Source of the DNA: Lachnospiraceae bacterium
GTDB taxonomy: Bacteria > Bacillota > Clostridia > Lachnospirales > Lachnospiraceae
Assembly (NCBI GenBank): GCA_017558145.1
Contig: JAFYWF010000056.1
Location: 1-32,870, forward strand
Reading direction: 5' to 3'
Length of the DNA stretch: 32,870 nucleotides
The stretch's first letter is position 1; every line of letters begins with the position of its first letter. Below, one piece after another: positions 16,676 through 25,107 of this stretch. The translations under genes were made by a program, and so were the position numbers. Under the pieces are notes generated by a model that was not told the DNA's origin, ran no database searches, and saw only the letters and a list, made by a program, of their open reading frames with translations.

Positions 16676-17632
16676 TTAAGAATCTAACCCCATCACTTCA
16701 TACGTGTACAAACAGGATTGATCCAACTCAATACAATGCATATTAACAGATTTAATTTCAAGATTATTGTAGGTCGTATAATAATAAATTCCTTTGTCTG
16801 CATTACAGCAACTACTATAACGAGTATATTCAAATCCGTTCTTTGTCCATACACATCCCTTGGGCATTGCCACCGAATTCAATATGTGAAAAAACTGATT
16901 TACACTACTTTCTTCCTCGTCTTTTGACACAGAATTTTCTTTCACAAAAAAGGCTTTCACAAAACGCGACGAACTGGAAAAGTCTCCCGGCAATCCCAAA
17001 GCACCCATTCCAAGACTATAATTATAAAGCGGTAATTCTTCCCTAAATTGTGTATTTGCCGGACCTACATTAAGCCCCATATAGTTGCTCATATTTATTT
17101 TATGATAATCAAAAGTAGGATTATTGGTAAGTACTTCAAAAGGATTGTCATACACCTCAATTCCATTTTTCAAACTTTCTACTACAATACTACATTGCTT
17201 ATCACTAATCATCCAATGTAATGGTGATAAAGGTAACTGCTCGCTAAAATTAATATTTACTAAATTTATTTTTCTAATCAGTTGCTTCGCCTCACTCACA
17301 GAAGTACATTGTCCCAAAATCCAGGGAATAAATTCAAATGGAGTAATGTTATCTTTTTTATCATCATACTCATAATACACTGCATTTCCCGGAAAATTGA
17401 GTCCTGCCATACTCAATCCTTTTTCATTTGTTGCTTCGTAATATAGCGGAAATTCATCCACAACCGTAGCCATGCCAATCATGGCATAATGGGATGCCAT
17501 GGATTTTGCACGACGCATTTGAAAAATATATTGACGTGGTGTTATAACAACACTTTCCCCATATCCTCTCTCCAAATCCAGATTTCTTCCAAAATATACA
17601 TCTTTATTTTTATACGATATTGCCGTACACAT
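16676..17632 (-). CDS. Choloylglycine hydrolase family protein (probable bile salt hydrolase)
   Basis: 318 residues from ATG 17632 behind GGAGG, preferred over ATG 17644 because it places the Ntn-hydrolase nucleophile as Cys2 after Met removal (MCTAIS). Other active-site positions known from C. perfringens BSH are present: Arg16 and Asp19 in FGRNLDLE, Asn in AGLNFPGNA, Asn in LTNNPTFDYH, and Arg in SSSSRFVKA. The AGLNFPG motif and TNNP favour bile salt hydrolase over penicillin V acylase, but the family overlaps in activity. No signal peptide, so cytosolic. It would split taurine or glycine from conjugated bile acids and fits a gut habitat. It follows the sigE terminator. Confidence 0.88.
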   Translation of the reverse strand: MCTAISYKNKDVYFGRNLDLERGYGESVVITPRQYIFQMRRAKSMASHYAMIGMATVVDEFPLYYEATNEKGLSMAGLNFPGNAVYYEYDDKKDNITPFEFIPWILGQCTSVSEAKQLIRKINLVNINFSEQLPLSPLHWMISDKQCSIVVESLKNGIEVYDNPFEVLTNNPTFDYHKINMSNYMGLNVGPANTQFREELPLYNYSLGMGALGLPGDFSSSSRFVKAFFVKENSVSKDEEESSVNQFFHILNSVAMPKGCVWTKNGFEYTRYSSCCNADKGIYYYTTYNNLEIKSVNMHCIELDQSCLYTYEVMGLDS

Positions 17633-17721
17633 AAATCCCTCCATATTTAATCTGATTTTATCTTAAAGAATAGCCAAAAATTCCCCTTAATTATACCGTA
17701 TCCTCATCATTTATAAAGAAA

Positions 17722-17747
17722 AAGAGCTGTTATAAAAAACAACTCTT
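17722..17747 (-). terminator. Terminator of the spoIIGA-sigE operon
   Basis: A 10-bp stem (17722-17731 with 17738-17747, one G-U pair in the minus-strand RNA) is followed on the minus strand by a T-rich tail. It lies 34 bp past the sigE stop, separating it from the bile salt hydrolase gene. Confidence 0.75.
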
Positions 17748-17780
17748 CCTTACAAATAATTATATTCTTCATAACATCAC

Positions 17781-18527
17781 TTATGCTTGAATCTTTATCA
17801 TTTCTTTTTTTAATCGTTTCATAATCTTCTTTTCCAATCGAGAAATATAAGACTGAGAAATTCCCAAGTAAGTAGCTACCTCTTTTTGCGTCATTTCTTC
17901 CCCACTAGGCGTAGCCAAACCATATCGCAAATTAATAATTACCTTTTCTCTTTCTCCCAACTTCTCCATTGCTTTTCTTAATACTTTTCTCTCTGCCTCG
18001 TTTTCCAAATCTTTATAAATTACATCTTCATCGGTACCCAAAATATCACTCAGCAAAAGTTCATTACCATCCCAATCTACATTTAAAGGTTCATCAATAG
18101 AAACCTCCATTTTATTTTTACTGGTTTTCCGTAAATACATTAAAATTTCATTCTCAATACATCTGGAAGCATATGTTGCTAATTTGATATTTTTATCTAC
18201 ATTAAAGGTATTAATGGCTTTAATTAACCCAATGGTACCTATAGAAATCAAATCTTCTACTCCTACACCTGTATTATCAAATTTCTTAGCAATGTAAACA
18301 ACCAATCGCAAATTATGCTCAATCAATACTGCTTTCGCTCTGGCTTCTTCATCAGTTCCTAACTGAATAATTTTTTGCATTTCCTCTTCAGCTTCTAACG
18401 GTGGGGGAAGAATTTCTGTTCCGCCAATATAATGAATATCCCCTTGCTGTCTTATATCCTTATATTTTTCTTCTCTCTGAAACATTCTTAATCGCAGCCC
18501 ACCTGGCAATGTTATATTAAAAATCAA
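17781..18527 (-). CDS. sigE: Sporulation sigma factor sigma-E
   Basis: 248 residues from TTG 18527, chosen because AAGGAGG lies 8 bases upstream and overlaps the spoIIGA stop; a longer frame opens at TTG 18548. The mother-cell sigma factor is recognised by [18 protein letters not shown], region 2 ([51 protein letters not shown]), [24 protein letters not shown], and the region 4 helix-turn-helix ([21 protein letters not shown]). The first about 30 residues form the pro-sequence that SpoIIGA removes. It is co-transcribed with spoIIGA. No sigG follows, unlike in many spore-formers. Confidence 0.96.
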   Translation of the reverse strand: MIFNITLPGGLRLRMFQREEKYKDIRQQGDIHYIGGTEILPPPLEAEEEMQKIIQLGTDEEARAKAVLIEHNLRLVVYIAKKFDNTGVGVEDLISIGTIGLIKAINTFNVDKNIKLATYASRCIENEILMYLRKTSKNKMEVSIDEPLNVDWDGNELLLSDILGTDEDVIYKDLENEAERKVLRKAMEKLGEREKVIINLRYGLATPSGEEMTQKEVATYLGISQSYISRLEKKIMKRLKKEMIKIQA

Positions 18528-18540
18528 GTTCAATTCCTCC

Positions 18541-19329
18541 TTAATCAACGAGTTTTGGATGCAAAATCATTTGATATTCTTTATTTGTCGATATACAATC
18601 CTTAGTAATAGCAATCATTGGTTTCTCAACAATAACATGTTCGTTCTCTTTTTTAATTTCCATTCGCTCAATAAAATAGGCTTCTAAAATACCTTCTTTA
18701 TTTCCTATACTATGAAAAGGAATCATTCTAAAGTTTTCTTTTTTCAATGTATCCATATAATTTAATATTAGACATTCTTCTACTACCGATACCGGAATCT
18801 TACTAATTGGTTCCACTAGACCATTTCCGGAATCAATAAGTGCTAATACTTCACATTGTCTATTTTCATCAAATATCAGAATCACCTTGCAAAAGCATTG
18901 TTTTACTTTGATAATTTGGCAGATTCTTTCTATCCAAAGAACCAAAACTACTACTAACATTCCCCAAATAAAAAACGGAAATTTTTTCCCATTGGTAATA
19001 CTTTCTAATCCCAGGAAAATTCCTCCTAAAATCATTACGGAAAGATTACTATAGATCATGATTTTATAGAAATATCTTTTACTCTCAGGACGAAACAATA
19101 AATATCCTGTTAATGCAGTTATCCCTCCAAAACCAAGTAGTATTTTTAAAGTACTGTTCCCCAATGGCACACATAAAACTAAAACTTCACCTAGAGATGC
19201 CCCAAATGCTGCCAGACATATTCTTCGTTTTAAAATCTTGCTATGTAGAAAAAAACGACATAAAAAAAGAACCCATAGATTCATCCAAAAATTAAATAGA
19301 AAATACATATCTATATAAATTTCGTATAT
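18541..19329 (-). CDS. spoIIGA: Pro-sigma-E processing aspartic protease SpoIIGA
   Basis: 262 residues if it starts at ATA 19327-19329. The N-terminal half has about five membrane spans; the C-terminal half has the aspartic protease motif [12 protein letters not shown] with Asp166. Family members normally begin MxxYEIYIDxxFLxNF; here that sequence is preceded by an ATA codon with a perfect AGGAGGTGA seven bases upstream. The frame is open up to ATG 19365, but that ATG lies inside the promoter spacer (19352-19385), so it is probably not transcribed. The next ATG (19308) would remove the conserved YEIYID. It cleaves pro-sigma-E at the forespore septum. Identity strong; start codon unusual. Confidence 0.9.
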   Translation of the reverse strand: MYEIYIDMYFLFNFWMNLWVLFLCRFFLHSKILKRRICLAAFGASLGEVLVLCVPLGNSTLKILLGFGGITALTGYLLFRPESKRYFYKIMIYSNLSVMILGGIFLGLESITNGKKFPFFIWGMLVVVLVLWIERICQIIKVKQCFCKVILIFDENRQCEVLALIDSGNGLVEPISKIPVSVVEECLILNYMDTLKKENFRMIPFHSIGNKEGILEAYFIERMEIKKENEHVIVEKPMIAITKDCISTNKEYQMILHPKLVD

Positions 19330-19351
19330 AGAATCACCTCCTATGAGTACT

Positions 19352-19385
19352 ATTGTATCTGACATGACCTATATTTTTTGTCGAA
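19352..19385 (-). promoter_or_regulatory. Putative spoIIG promoter with Spo0A box
   Basis: TGTCGAA on the plus strand (19379-19385) is a perfect 0A-box core (TGNCGAA). Read on the minus strand, TTCGACA serves as a -35-like element, and TACAAT (19352-19357) follows after 21-22 bases. An over-long spacer of 22 bp with 0A boxes is the known layout of the B. subtilis spoIIG promoter, which uses sigma-A and Spo0A-phosphate. Only one clear box is seen here. Confidence 0.65.
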
Positions 19386-19432
19386 TTTGGTTCCTAATCT
19401 CTGTTTTTTATATTCATTTTTTCTACAAAAAA

Positions 19433-19456
19433 TACCCTAAGCATATGCTTAGGGTA
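19433..19456 (-). terminator. Terminator of ftsZ / dcw operon
   Basis: A perfect 24-bp palindrome (TACCCTAAGCAT and its complement) is followed on the minus strand by seven T. It lies 12 bp after the ftsZ stop and closes the division cluster ahead of the spoIIG promoter. Confidence 0.9.
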
Positions 19457-19467
19457 CTCATTATTCA

Positions 19468-20622
19468 TTATTTTTTCTGAAGAAAGGAAGGAATTTGTAA
19501 ACTATTTTCCTCTACTTTACTCTTTATATCTGCAGGCTTCTGAATGCCTGTGAAAAGAGGTTTCTGTGGTGGTGTTACAGGTGTCACCGGTTTCCCAGCT
19601 GCACTCTGTAATCCTGAACGAATAGAAGAAACTGTAGTACGATTAAACATTTCTCTTCCACCTGCAGACTGTGGTGTTTCTAAACCAGTCGCAATCACTG
19701 TAATACGACAGTAATCTGCTGTAGAATCATCATACATAGCACCAAATATAATATTAACATCCTCTCCTGTGATTTCCTGTACATAATCAGCTGCATCGCT
19801 GGCATCTGTCATGGAAATGTCTCCGGAAATATTGATAATAACATCGGTTGCACCTGCAATGGTTGTTTCTAAGAGTGGACTTTCTACCGCCATCTTAATA
19901 GCTTCTGCAGCTTTGTCATCACCCTTACCTTCACCAATACCAATATGTGCCACACCTTTTTCTTTCATAACAGTTTGTACATCCGCAAAGTCAAGGTTAA
20001 TAATCGCAGGTTTATAAATTAAGTCTGTGATTCCCTGTACTGCCTGCTGTAACACTTCATCTGCCTTCTTCAAAGCATCCGGCATAGTAGTTCTTCTATC
20101 TACAATTTCTAATAATTTATCATTTGGAATTACAATTAAAGTATCAACAACAGATTTTAATTTTTCAATACCACTAATTGCATTGTTCATACGTGTTCTT
20201 GCTTCAAAACGGAATGGTTTGGTTACTACACCAACAGTTAAAATTCCCATATCTCTTGCAATTTTAGCTACTACAGGTGCTGCACCGGTTCCGGTTCCTC
20301 CACCCATACCACATGTAACAAAAACCATATCACAGCCTGTTAAAGCATCTTTAATTTCTTCATAGCTTTCTTCTGCCGCTTTTTCACCTACTTCAGGTTT
20401 TGCACCTGCACCTAACCCCTTAGTAAGTTTTTCCCCAATTTGCAACAATTTAGGAGCTTTACATAAATGCAATGCTTGTCTATCTGTATTGATACCGATA
20501 AACTCAACTCCTTCAATCGCCTCATCAACCATTCTATTTACAGCATTATTACCTGCTCCGCCCACGCCTACAACGACGATTTTTGCAGCAGATTCAGCAT
20601 CGTTTGTTCTAATTTCAAGCAA
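19468..20622 (-). CDS. ftsZ: Cell division GTPase FtsZ
   Basis: 384 residues, the usual length. It starts with TTG 20622 behind AAAGGAGGA. The N-terminal GTPase domain has [15 protein letters not shown] and the tubulin signature [10 protein letters not shown]. The T7 loop region [11 protein letters not shown] and the second domain follow. The linker after about residue 320 is short and Pro/Gln-rich, ending in the conserved tail peptide ([11 protein letters not shown]), which binds partners such as SepF or EzrA; FtsA is not encoded nearby. It forms the cytokinetic ring at midcell. The gap of 100 bases to ftsQ may hold an extra promoter. Confidence 0.98.
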   Translation of the reverse strand: MLEIRTNDAESAAKIVVVGVGGAGNNAVNRMVDEAIEGVEFIGINTDRQALHLCKAPKLLQIGEKLTKGLGAGAKPEVGEKAAEESYEEIKDALTGCDMVFVTCGMGGGTGTGAAPVVAKIARDMGILTVGVVTKPFRFEARTRMNNAISGIEKLKSVVDTLIVIPNDKLLEIVDRRTTMPDALKKADEVLQQAVQGITDLIYKPAIINLDFADVQTVMKEKGVAHIGIGEGKGDDKAAEAIKMAVESPLLETTIAGATDVIINISGDISMTDASDAADYVQEITGEDVNIIFGAMYDDSTADYCRITVIATGLETPQSAGGREMFNRTTVSSIRSGLQSAAGKPVTPVTPPQKPLFTGIQKPADIKSKVEENSLQIPSFLQKK

Positions 20623-20723
20623 AGGTTTGTCCTCCTTTTAACATATTCCCACTAATCTCATCTTATTTATCATATAATTATTTCCACATTTAAGCAACAT
20701 TTTTTTTAAATTTTTCCATCTTT

Positions 20724-21521
20724 TTACGAATCTTTATTAAAAGTAATATTTTTCATTCCTTCTACATAATTTTCCATACGAAGAATTCCCTTTTGCCCTT
20801 TAAGCTCAGGTAAAATTGCCTTTAACTGAATAATTTTATCATCTATGTTGCTAATATCTCCCAAACGTACTCTTATATTCTCAAAATATAAAGTCATTTG
20901 ATTATTATTATCAAAATATATCTTATCTACACTAATCTCATACTTGGTTAATAACTGGGTAATGTCCAAAATAGATTGAAAAATCGTCTCATCTTCAATA
21001 GGAAGACTTTCATGTAATACTACATAATCAAATTGAAGACCTGTAATTTGCGGAATTCCAGCTGTTTTTACATCCGAAGTCTCCACAATAATTCCATCCT
21101 TATCAAAGTACATGTATTTTCCCAAATATTCAATATATCCTGCCACTGCTTTTTCATAAACAGTGATTTTTATAGAATCAGGAGCTAAAATATCCACGCT
21201 CATCTTCTCTATAAACGGAATTCCCATAATCCCTTTCTTCCGATATTTCATCGATAAATACAAAGAATTATGATCCAATTTATTTTTCATAACCATGGCA
21301 ACGATTTCATCATTAGAATAATGTACATTTCCTTCTACTGTGATGGTTTTTACCTTACACCAATTCATAAGCAAAAGAAAAATGCAAAGAAGTAATGCTA
21401 CAACTGCTACTCCAACAAAAATTTTGGAATTTCTTCTTTGTAATTGTGGCATAACAATAATCTTTGCTTTTTTTTGATATGCAACTTTTTTTTCTTTTTT
21501 CTTCTTTCTTGTCTTTGCCAT
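20724..21521 (-). CDS. ftsQ: Cell division protein FtsQ/DivIB
   Basis: 265 residues: a very basic cytosolic N-terminus (Lys-rich, about 30 residues), one membrane span at about 34-52 (IFVGVAVVALLLCIFLLLMNW), a POTRA domain opening with VKTITVEGNVHYSNDEIVAMV, and a beta domain (YEKAVAGYIEYLGKYMYFDKDG...). It sits outside the membrane and stabilises FtsL and the septal transpeptidase. Gene order downstream of ftsW (13-base gap) supports the call. Confidence 0.92.
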   Translation of the reverse strand: MAKTRKKKKEKKVAYQKKAKIIVMPQLQRRNSKIFVGVAVVALLLCIFLLLMNWCKVKTITVEGNVHYSNDEIVAMVMKNKLDHNSLYLSMKYRKKGIMGIPFIEKMSVDILAPDSIKITVYEKAVAGYIEYLGKYMYFDKDGIIVETSDVKTAGIPQITGLQFDYVVLHESLPIEDETIFQSILDITQLLTKYEISVDKIYFDNNNQMTLYFENIRVRLGDISNIDDKIIQLKAILPELKGQKGILRMENYVEGMKNITFNKDS

Positions 21522-21534
21522 CTTATCTAACTTT

Positions 21535-22713
21535 CTATGTATTTTCCTTTAAACGAATTCCTCTTCCTACGCTTAATACTAAGCCCACCTCAATGAGAAG
21601 AAACATAACAGAAGAACCACCATAGCTGATAAACGGCAATGAAATTCCTGTATTTGGAATCGTATTGGTAACTACTGCTATATTCAATATTACCTGAATG
21701 GCTACGTGTCCAAGTACGCCTACTACCAGTAGGGCTCCAAATAAATCAGAAGCATTACTTGCAATAACCATACATCTCCAAATCAATAATACAAAAAGCA
21801 TGATGACACAAATACCGCCAAAAATTCCAAGTTCTTCACAAATTAAGGCAAAAATCATATCATTTTGTACTTCCGGCAAAAACCCTAACTTTTGCATACT
21901 CTGACCTATACCTTTTCCAAACAAACCTCCCGAACCAATTGCATATAAAGACTGTAATGTTTGAAATCCTGTACCGGATGCATAATCCTCAGGGCTTAAC
22001 CATGCTAAAACACGTGCGCTTCGAAACCCTGCACCTTGTAACTGCTCTGTACTCATATTCTGAAGAAATACTACTGCAAGTACCGCAAACCCCAAAATAA
22101 GACCACCAATAATGAAAAAACGTTTATATTCCGGACTGGCTACAAACAACATCAAAATTGCAATTCCAAAAATAATAATTGCGGAACTCAAATTATCTGT
22201 AATCTTCCATACACACAAACAAATCGGGACTGGAACCCCCACCACTGTCCAGAATCCTTTTCTAGTCCGAATATTACCTTTCATCTTACAAATTAAACTT
22301 GCCAAAAATAAAATAATCGCCAACTTCGCAATTTCAGCAGGCTGAACAGATATCCCTAGATTCAACCATCTTCTTGCTCCGTTTGCCTCAATTCCCAAAG
22401 GAGTTAAAACTAAAAAAATCAGCACCAAAGAAACTCCATAGCCCAAAAAAGCAAAACGTTCCCAAAAACGATATGGAACAAAGGCTACTGCAAACATTAC
22501 TACAATCCCAAGAACTGCTGCAAAAGCCTGTTTTTTCAAAAAGTAAGCTGCATCATAATTGAACGATTTGGATGTTGATGCATCATAAGAGCTGGCTGAA
22601 TATACCATAACAAGACCAAATCCCAACAAAAACAAAACTACAAACAACAAACTGTAGTCAAAGAAATGTTCCTCTTTAATTCTTGCTTTTACACTGCTGA
22701 TATTTCTTCCCAC
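21535..22713 (-). CDS. ftsW: SEDS-family septal peptidoglycan glycosyltransferase FtsW (SpoVE-like)
   Basis: 392 residues with about ten membrane spans. Family motifs are MVYSASSYDA near the N-terminus, NGARRWLNLGISVQPAEIAKLA, FLPEVQNDMIFALICEELG, and the C-terminal TGISLPFISYGGSS. FtsW polymerises lipid II together with its class B PBP partner at the septum. GTG start directly abuts the murD stop, with AAAGGAG six bases upstream. SpoVE, the sporulation version, is nearly indistinguishable; the dcw position favours a division role. Confidence 0.93.
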   Translation of the reverse strand: MGRNISSVKARIKEEHFFDYSLLFVVLFLLGFGLVMVYSASSYDASTSKSFNYDAAYFLKKQAFAAVLGIVVMFAVAFVPYRFWERFAFLGYGVSLVLIFLVLTPLGIEANGARRWLNLGISVQPAEIAKLAIILFLASLICKMKGNIRTRKGFWTVVGVPVPICLCVWKITDNLSSAIIIFGIAILMLFVASPEYKRFFIIGGLILGFAVLAVVFLQNMSTEQLQGAGFRSARVLAWLSPEDYASGTGFQTLQSLYAIGSGGLFGKGIGQSMQKLGFLPEVQNDMIFALICEELGIFGGICVIMLFVLLIWRCMVIASNASDLFGALLVVGVLGHVAIQVILNIAVVTNTIPNTGISLPFISYGGSSVMFLLIEVGLVLSVGRGIRLKENT

Positions 22714-24078
22714 TTAAGACTCCTTTAATTTATGGACTAACTCTTTAAACATTCTTCCTCTTACTTCATAGTTCGGGAACATTCCCCAGCTAGCACAAGC
22801 AGGGGATAACAAAACTGCTTCTTTCGCATTTGCCTTTTTGTACGCAGCTTCTACTGCTTCTTCTAAACTGTCCACCAAAACAACATTGGTAAAGCCATGT
22901 TTTTTTGCACAGTCTGCTATCTTTTCTCTTGTCTGACCCAATAGAATCAGCCATGTGACTTTATCTCCAAAGCTATCAATCCATTCGTCATACTGGCTAT
23001 CTTTATCATAACCACCGCCAATCACGACAGTCTTACGATTCATAGCCTGCACAGCTTTGATAGCTGCATCAGGATTGGTTCCCTTGGAATCATTATAATA
23101 ATCAACTTCATTCACTGTTGTTACATATTCTATTCTATGTTCCACAGCAGAAAAATTCTTCACTACTTTTATAATATGTTCTCTCGGAATTCCAAACCCT
23201 TCCGTAATAGCAATCGCTGCCATTACATTTTCTACATTATGTACTCCCAGTAACTTCATTTCATGAATATTCATCAAAGTTACTTCCTGTCCATCTTGTG
23301 CATATTTAATATCATCACCATCTAAAAAATATCCATTTGTTAATTTTCTCGCCGAAGAAAAATATACTACCTTTGCAGAGCAAATCTTCGAAAACGCTTC
23401 GGTATAGGGATCTTCAAAATTCAATACACAAATGTCCTCTTTGGTTTGATTCTTTGTAATATCCTGTTTGGTTTTTGCATAATTTTCCATGGTATGGTGA
23501 CGATCCAAATGATCTTCTGTAATATTTAATATTGCTGAAACCTGAGGATGAAAACTCTCAATTGTTTCTAACTGAAAACTACTGATTTCTGCCACTGCTA
23601 CTGTTTCCTCGGTCATAGACAATGCTGCATCAGTATATGGATTTCCAATATTTCCTACAATATAGGAAGAATCAAAATATTCTTCTACAATTTTTCCACA
23701 TAAAGCTGTTGTGGTAGTTTTCCCATTAGTTCCTGTTATAGCCAGTATTTTTCCTTTTCCACATAAATATGCTAATTCAATTTCACCTATCACAGGAATC
23801 TGTCGACTACGAAAACTGTCTGCAAACGCGGTATCCGAAGGTACTCCGGGACTTAATACTACCATTTCAATTCCATCTTCCATTTCCTTAGGCAAGACTC
23901 CAACAATTATTTGAGCATTGGTTTCCTCTTGAAATCTGTCTCGTACAGCATCAGGATCGACTTTTATGTTTTCGTCATATAATACAGGACATGCTCCTAC
24001 TTTTTCCAATAATTTTGTAGAGCCAATTCCGCTGATACCACATCCCACTACTAAAACTTTTTTATTCTTCCAATTCAT
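22714..24078 (-). CDS. murD: UDP-N-acetylmuramoylalanine--D-glutamate ligase MurD
   Basis: 454 residues. An N-terminal UDP-binding domain (VLVVGCGISGIGSTKLLEKVG) is followed by the ATP loop ITGTNGKTTTTALCG, the central ISSFQLETI and NITEDHLDRHHTMENY motifs, and the C-terminal domain with EYVTTVNEVDYYNDSKGTNPDA. This order is typical of Mur ligases of the MurD type. It adds D-glutamate to UDP-MurNAc-L-Ala in the cytosol, making substrate for lipid-linked precursor assembly. Between mraY (42-base gap) and ftsW. Confidence 0.96.
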   Translation of the reverse strand: MNWKNKKVLVVGCGISGIGSTKLLEKVGACPVLYDENIKVDPDAVRDRFQEETNAQIIVGVLPKEMEDGIEMVVLSPGVPSDTAFADSFRSRQIPVIGEIELAYLCGKGKILAITGTNGKTTTTALCGKIVEEYFDSSYIVGNIGNPYTDAALSMTEETVAVAEISSFQLETIESFHPQVSAILNITEDHLDRHHTMENYAKTKQDITKNQTKEDICVLNFEDPYTEAFSKICSAKVVYFSSARKLTNGYFLDGDDIKYAQDGQEVTLMNIHEMKLLGVHNVENVMAAIAITEGFGIPREHIIKVVKNFSAVEHRIEYVTTVNEVDYYNDSKGTNPDAAIKAVQAMNRKTVVIGGGYDKDSQYDEWIDSFGDKVTWLILLGQTREKIADCAKKHGFTNVVLVDSLEEAVEAAYKKANAKEAVLLSPACASWGMFPNYEVRGRMFKELVHKLKES

Positions 24079-24120
24079 AGACTAATCCTTCCCGTCTCAA
24101 CTTCCCTTGAAAACGCTCTT

Positions 24121-25077
24121 TTACATTGCCATTAATGCTACTAAGCAGAACAAAGCTGTAACAATGGAAAATACAGCAACCACTCTTGTTTCAGACCAAC
24201 CACAAAGTTCAAAATGGTGATGAATTGGTGCCATTTTAAAAATTCTTTTTCCTTTGGTCATTTTAAAATAACTTACCTGCATCATAACCGATAACACTTC
24301 TATAAAATAAATAGCTCCCACAATCACTATAAAAATAGGCATCTGCAACATATACGCTGTACCTGCAACAAATCCACCTAACGCCAATGATCCGGTATCT
24401 CCCATAAATACACTGGCCGGATGTACATTGAATAATAAAAATCCAAGTAACGCTCCTACCACGGCACAAGTAACAGGTTCTATACCACTTCCTGTTCCAA
24501 TGGCTACTACAGAAAAGAATGTCGCAACCATGACGGTAACACTACTTGCAAGACCATCCAAACCATCCGTAAAATTAGTTCCGTTTACGGTTCCGATAAC
24601 TACAATGAAAACAGCCGGAATAGCCAAGATACCTAAATCCAACAATTTACCGCTCATAAAAGGAATTTTCATAAGCAACATTTCCGGATGAAACGTAAAA
24701 ACATAATAAGCAAATAAGCCGGTTACTACAATTTGCAACGCCATCTTCTGCCATGCACGAAGCCCCATGGAACGCTTTAAAACAACTTTTATATAATCAT
24801 CAATAAAACCAATAATCCCAAACCCTAATGTTAAAAAAAGGATAGGAATGATACTTGGGTAATCTTTCACATAAAAAAGGGAAGTGATTACTACCGCAAG
24901 AAGAATCATAATTCCTCCCATAGTTGGGGTTCCTGTTTTTTTCAAGTGGGATTTTGGTCCGTCATCTCTAGTTGTTTGACCTACTTTCAATTTTCTTAAA
25001 TAAGGAATTACTACCGGTCCCTGTAATGCACTGATTACAAATGAAATCAAAACCGGAATTACAAATTTAAAGTTCAT
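24121..25077 (-). CDS. mraY: Phospho-MurNAc-pentapeptide transferase MraY
   Basis: 318 residues with about ten membrane spans. Recognised by the cytosolic loop KSHLKKTGTPTMGG, the catalytic FIDDYIKVVLKRSMGL (Asp pair), NGTNFTDGLDGLA, and the C-terminal MAPIHHHFELCGWSE histidine motif. It transfers phospho-MurNAc-pentapeptide to undecaprenyl phosphate to form lipid I. In the dcw run between the PBP genes and murD. Confidence 0.97.
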   Translation of the reverse strand: MNFKFVIPVLISFVISALQGPVVIPYLRKLKVGQTTRDDGPKSHLKKTGTPTMGGIMILLAVVITSLFYVKDYPSIIPILFLTLGFGIIGFIDDYIKVVLKRSMGLRAWQKMALQIVVTGLFAYYVFTFHPEMLLMKIPFMSGKLLDLGILAIPAVFIVVIGTVNGTNFTDGLDGLASSVTVMVATFFSVVAIGTGSGIEPVTCAVVGALLGFLLFNVHPASVFMGDTGSLALGGFVAGTAYMLQMPIFIVIVGAIYFIEVLSVMMQVSYFKMTKGKRIFKMAPIHHHFELCGWSETRVVAVFSIVTALFCLVALMAM

Positions 25078-25107
25078 AAGCTGCCTCCTATCACATCTTC
25101 TGTTATA

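Noticed and set aside
19330..19365. ATG 19365 as the spoIIGA start
   Set aside because: It falls inside the promoter spacer and adds a peptide not expected in the family; the strong ribosome site lies downstream of it.
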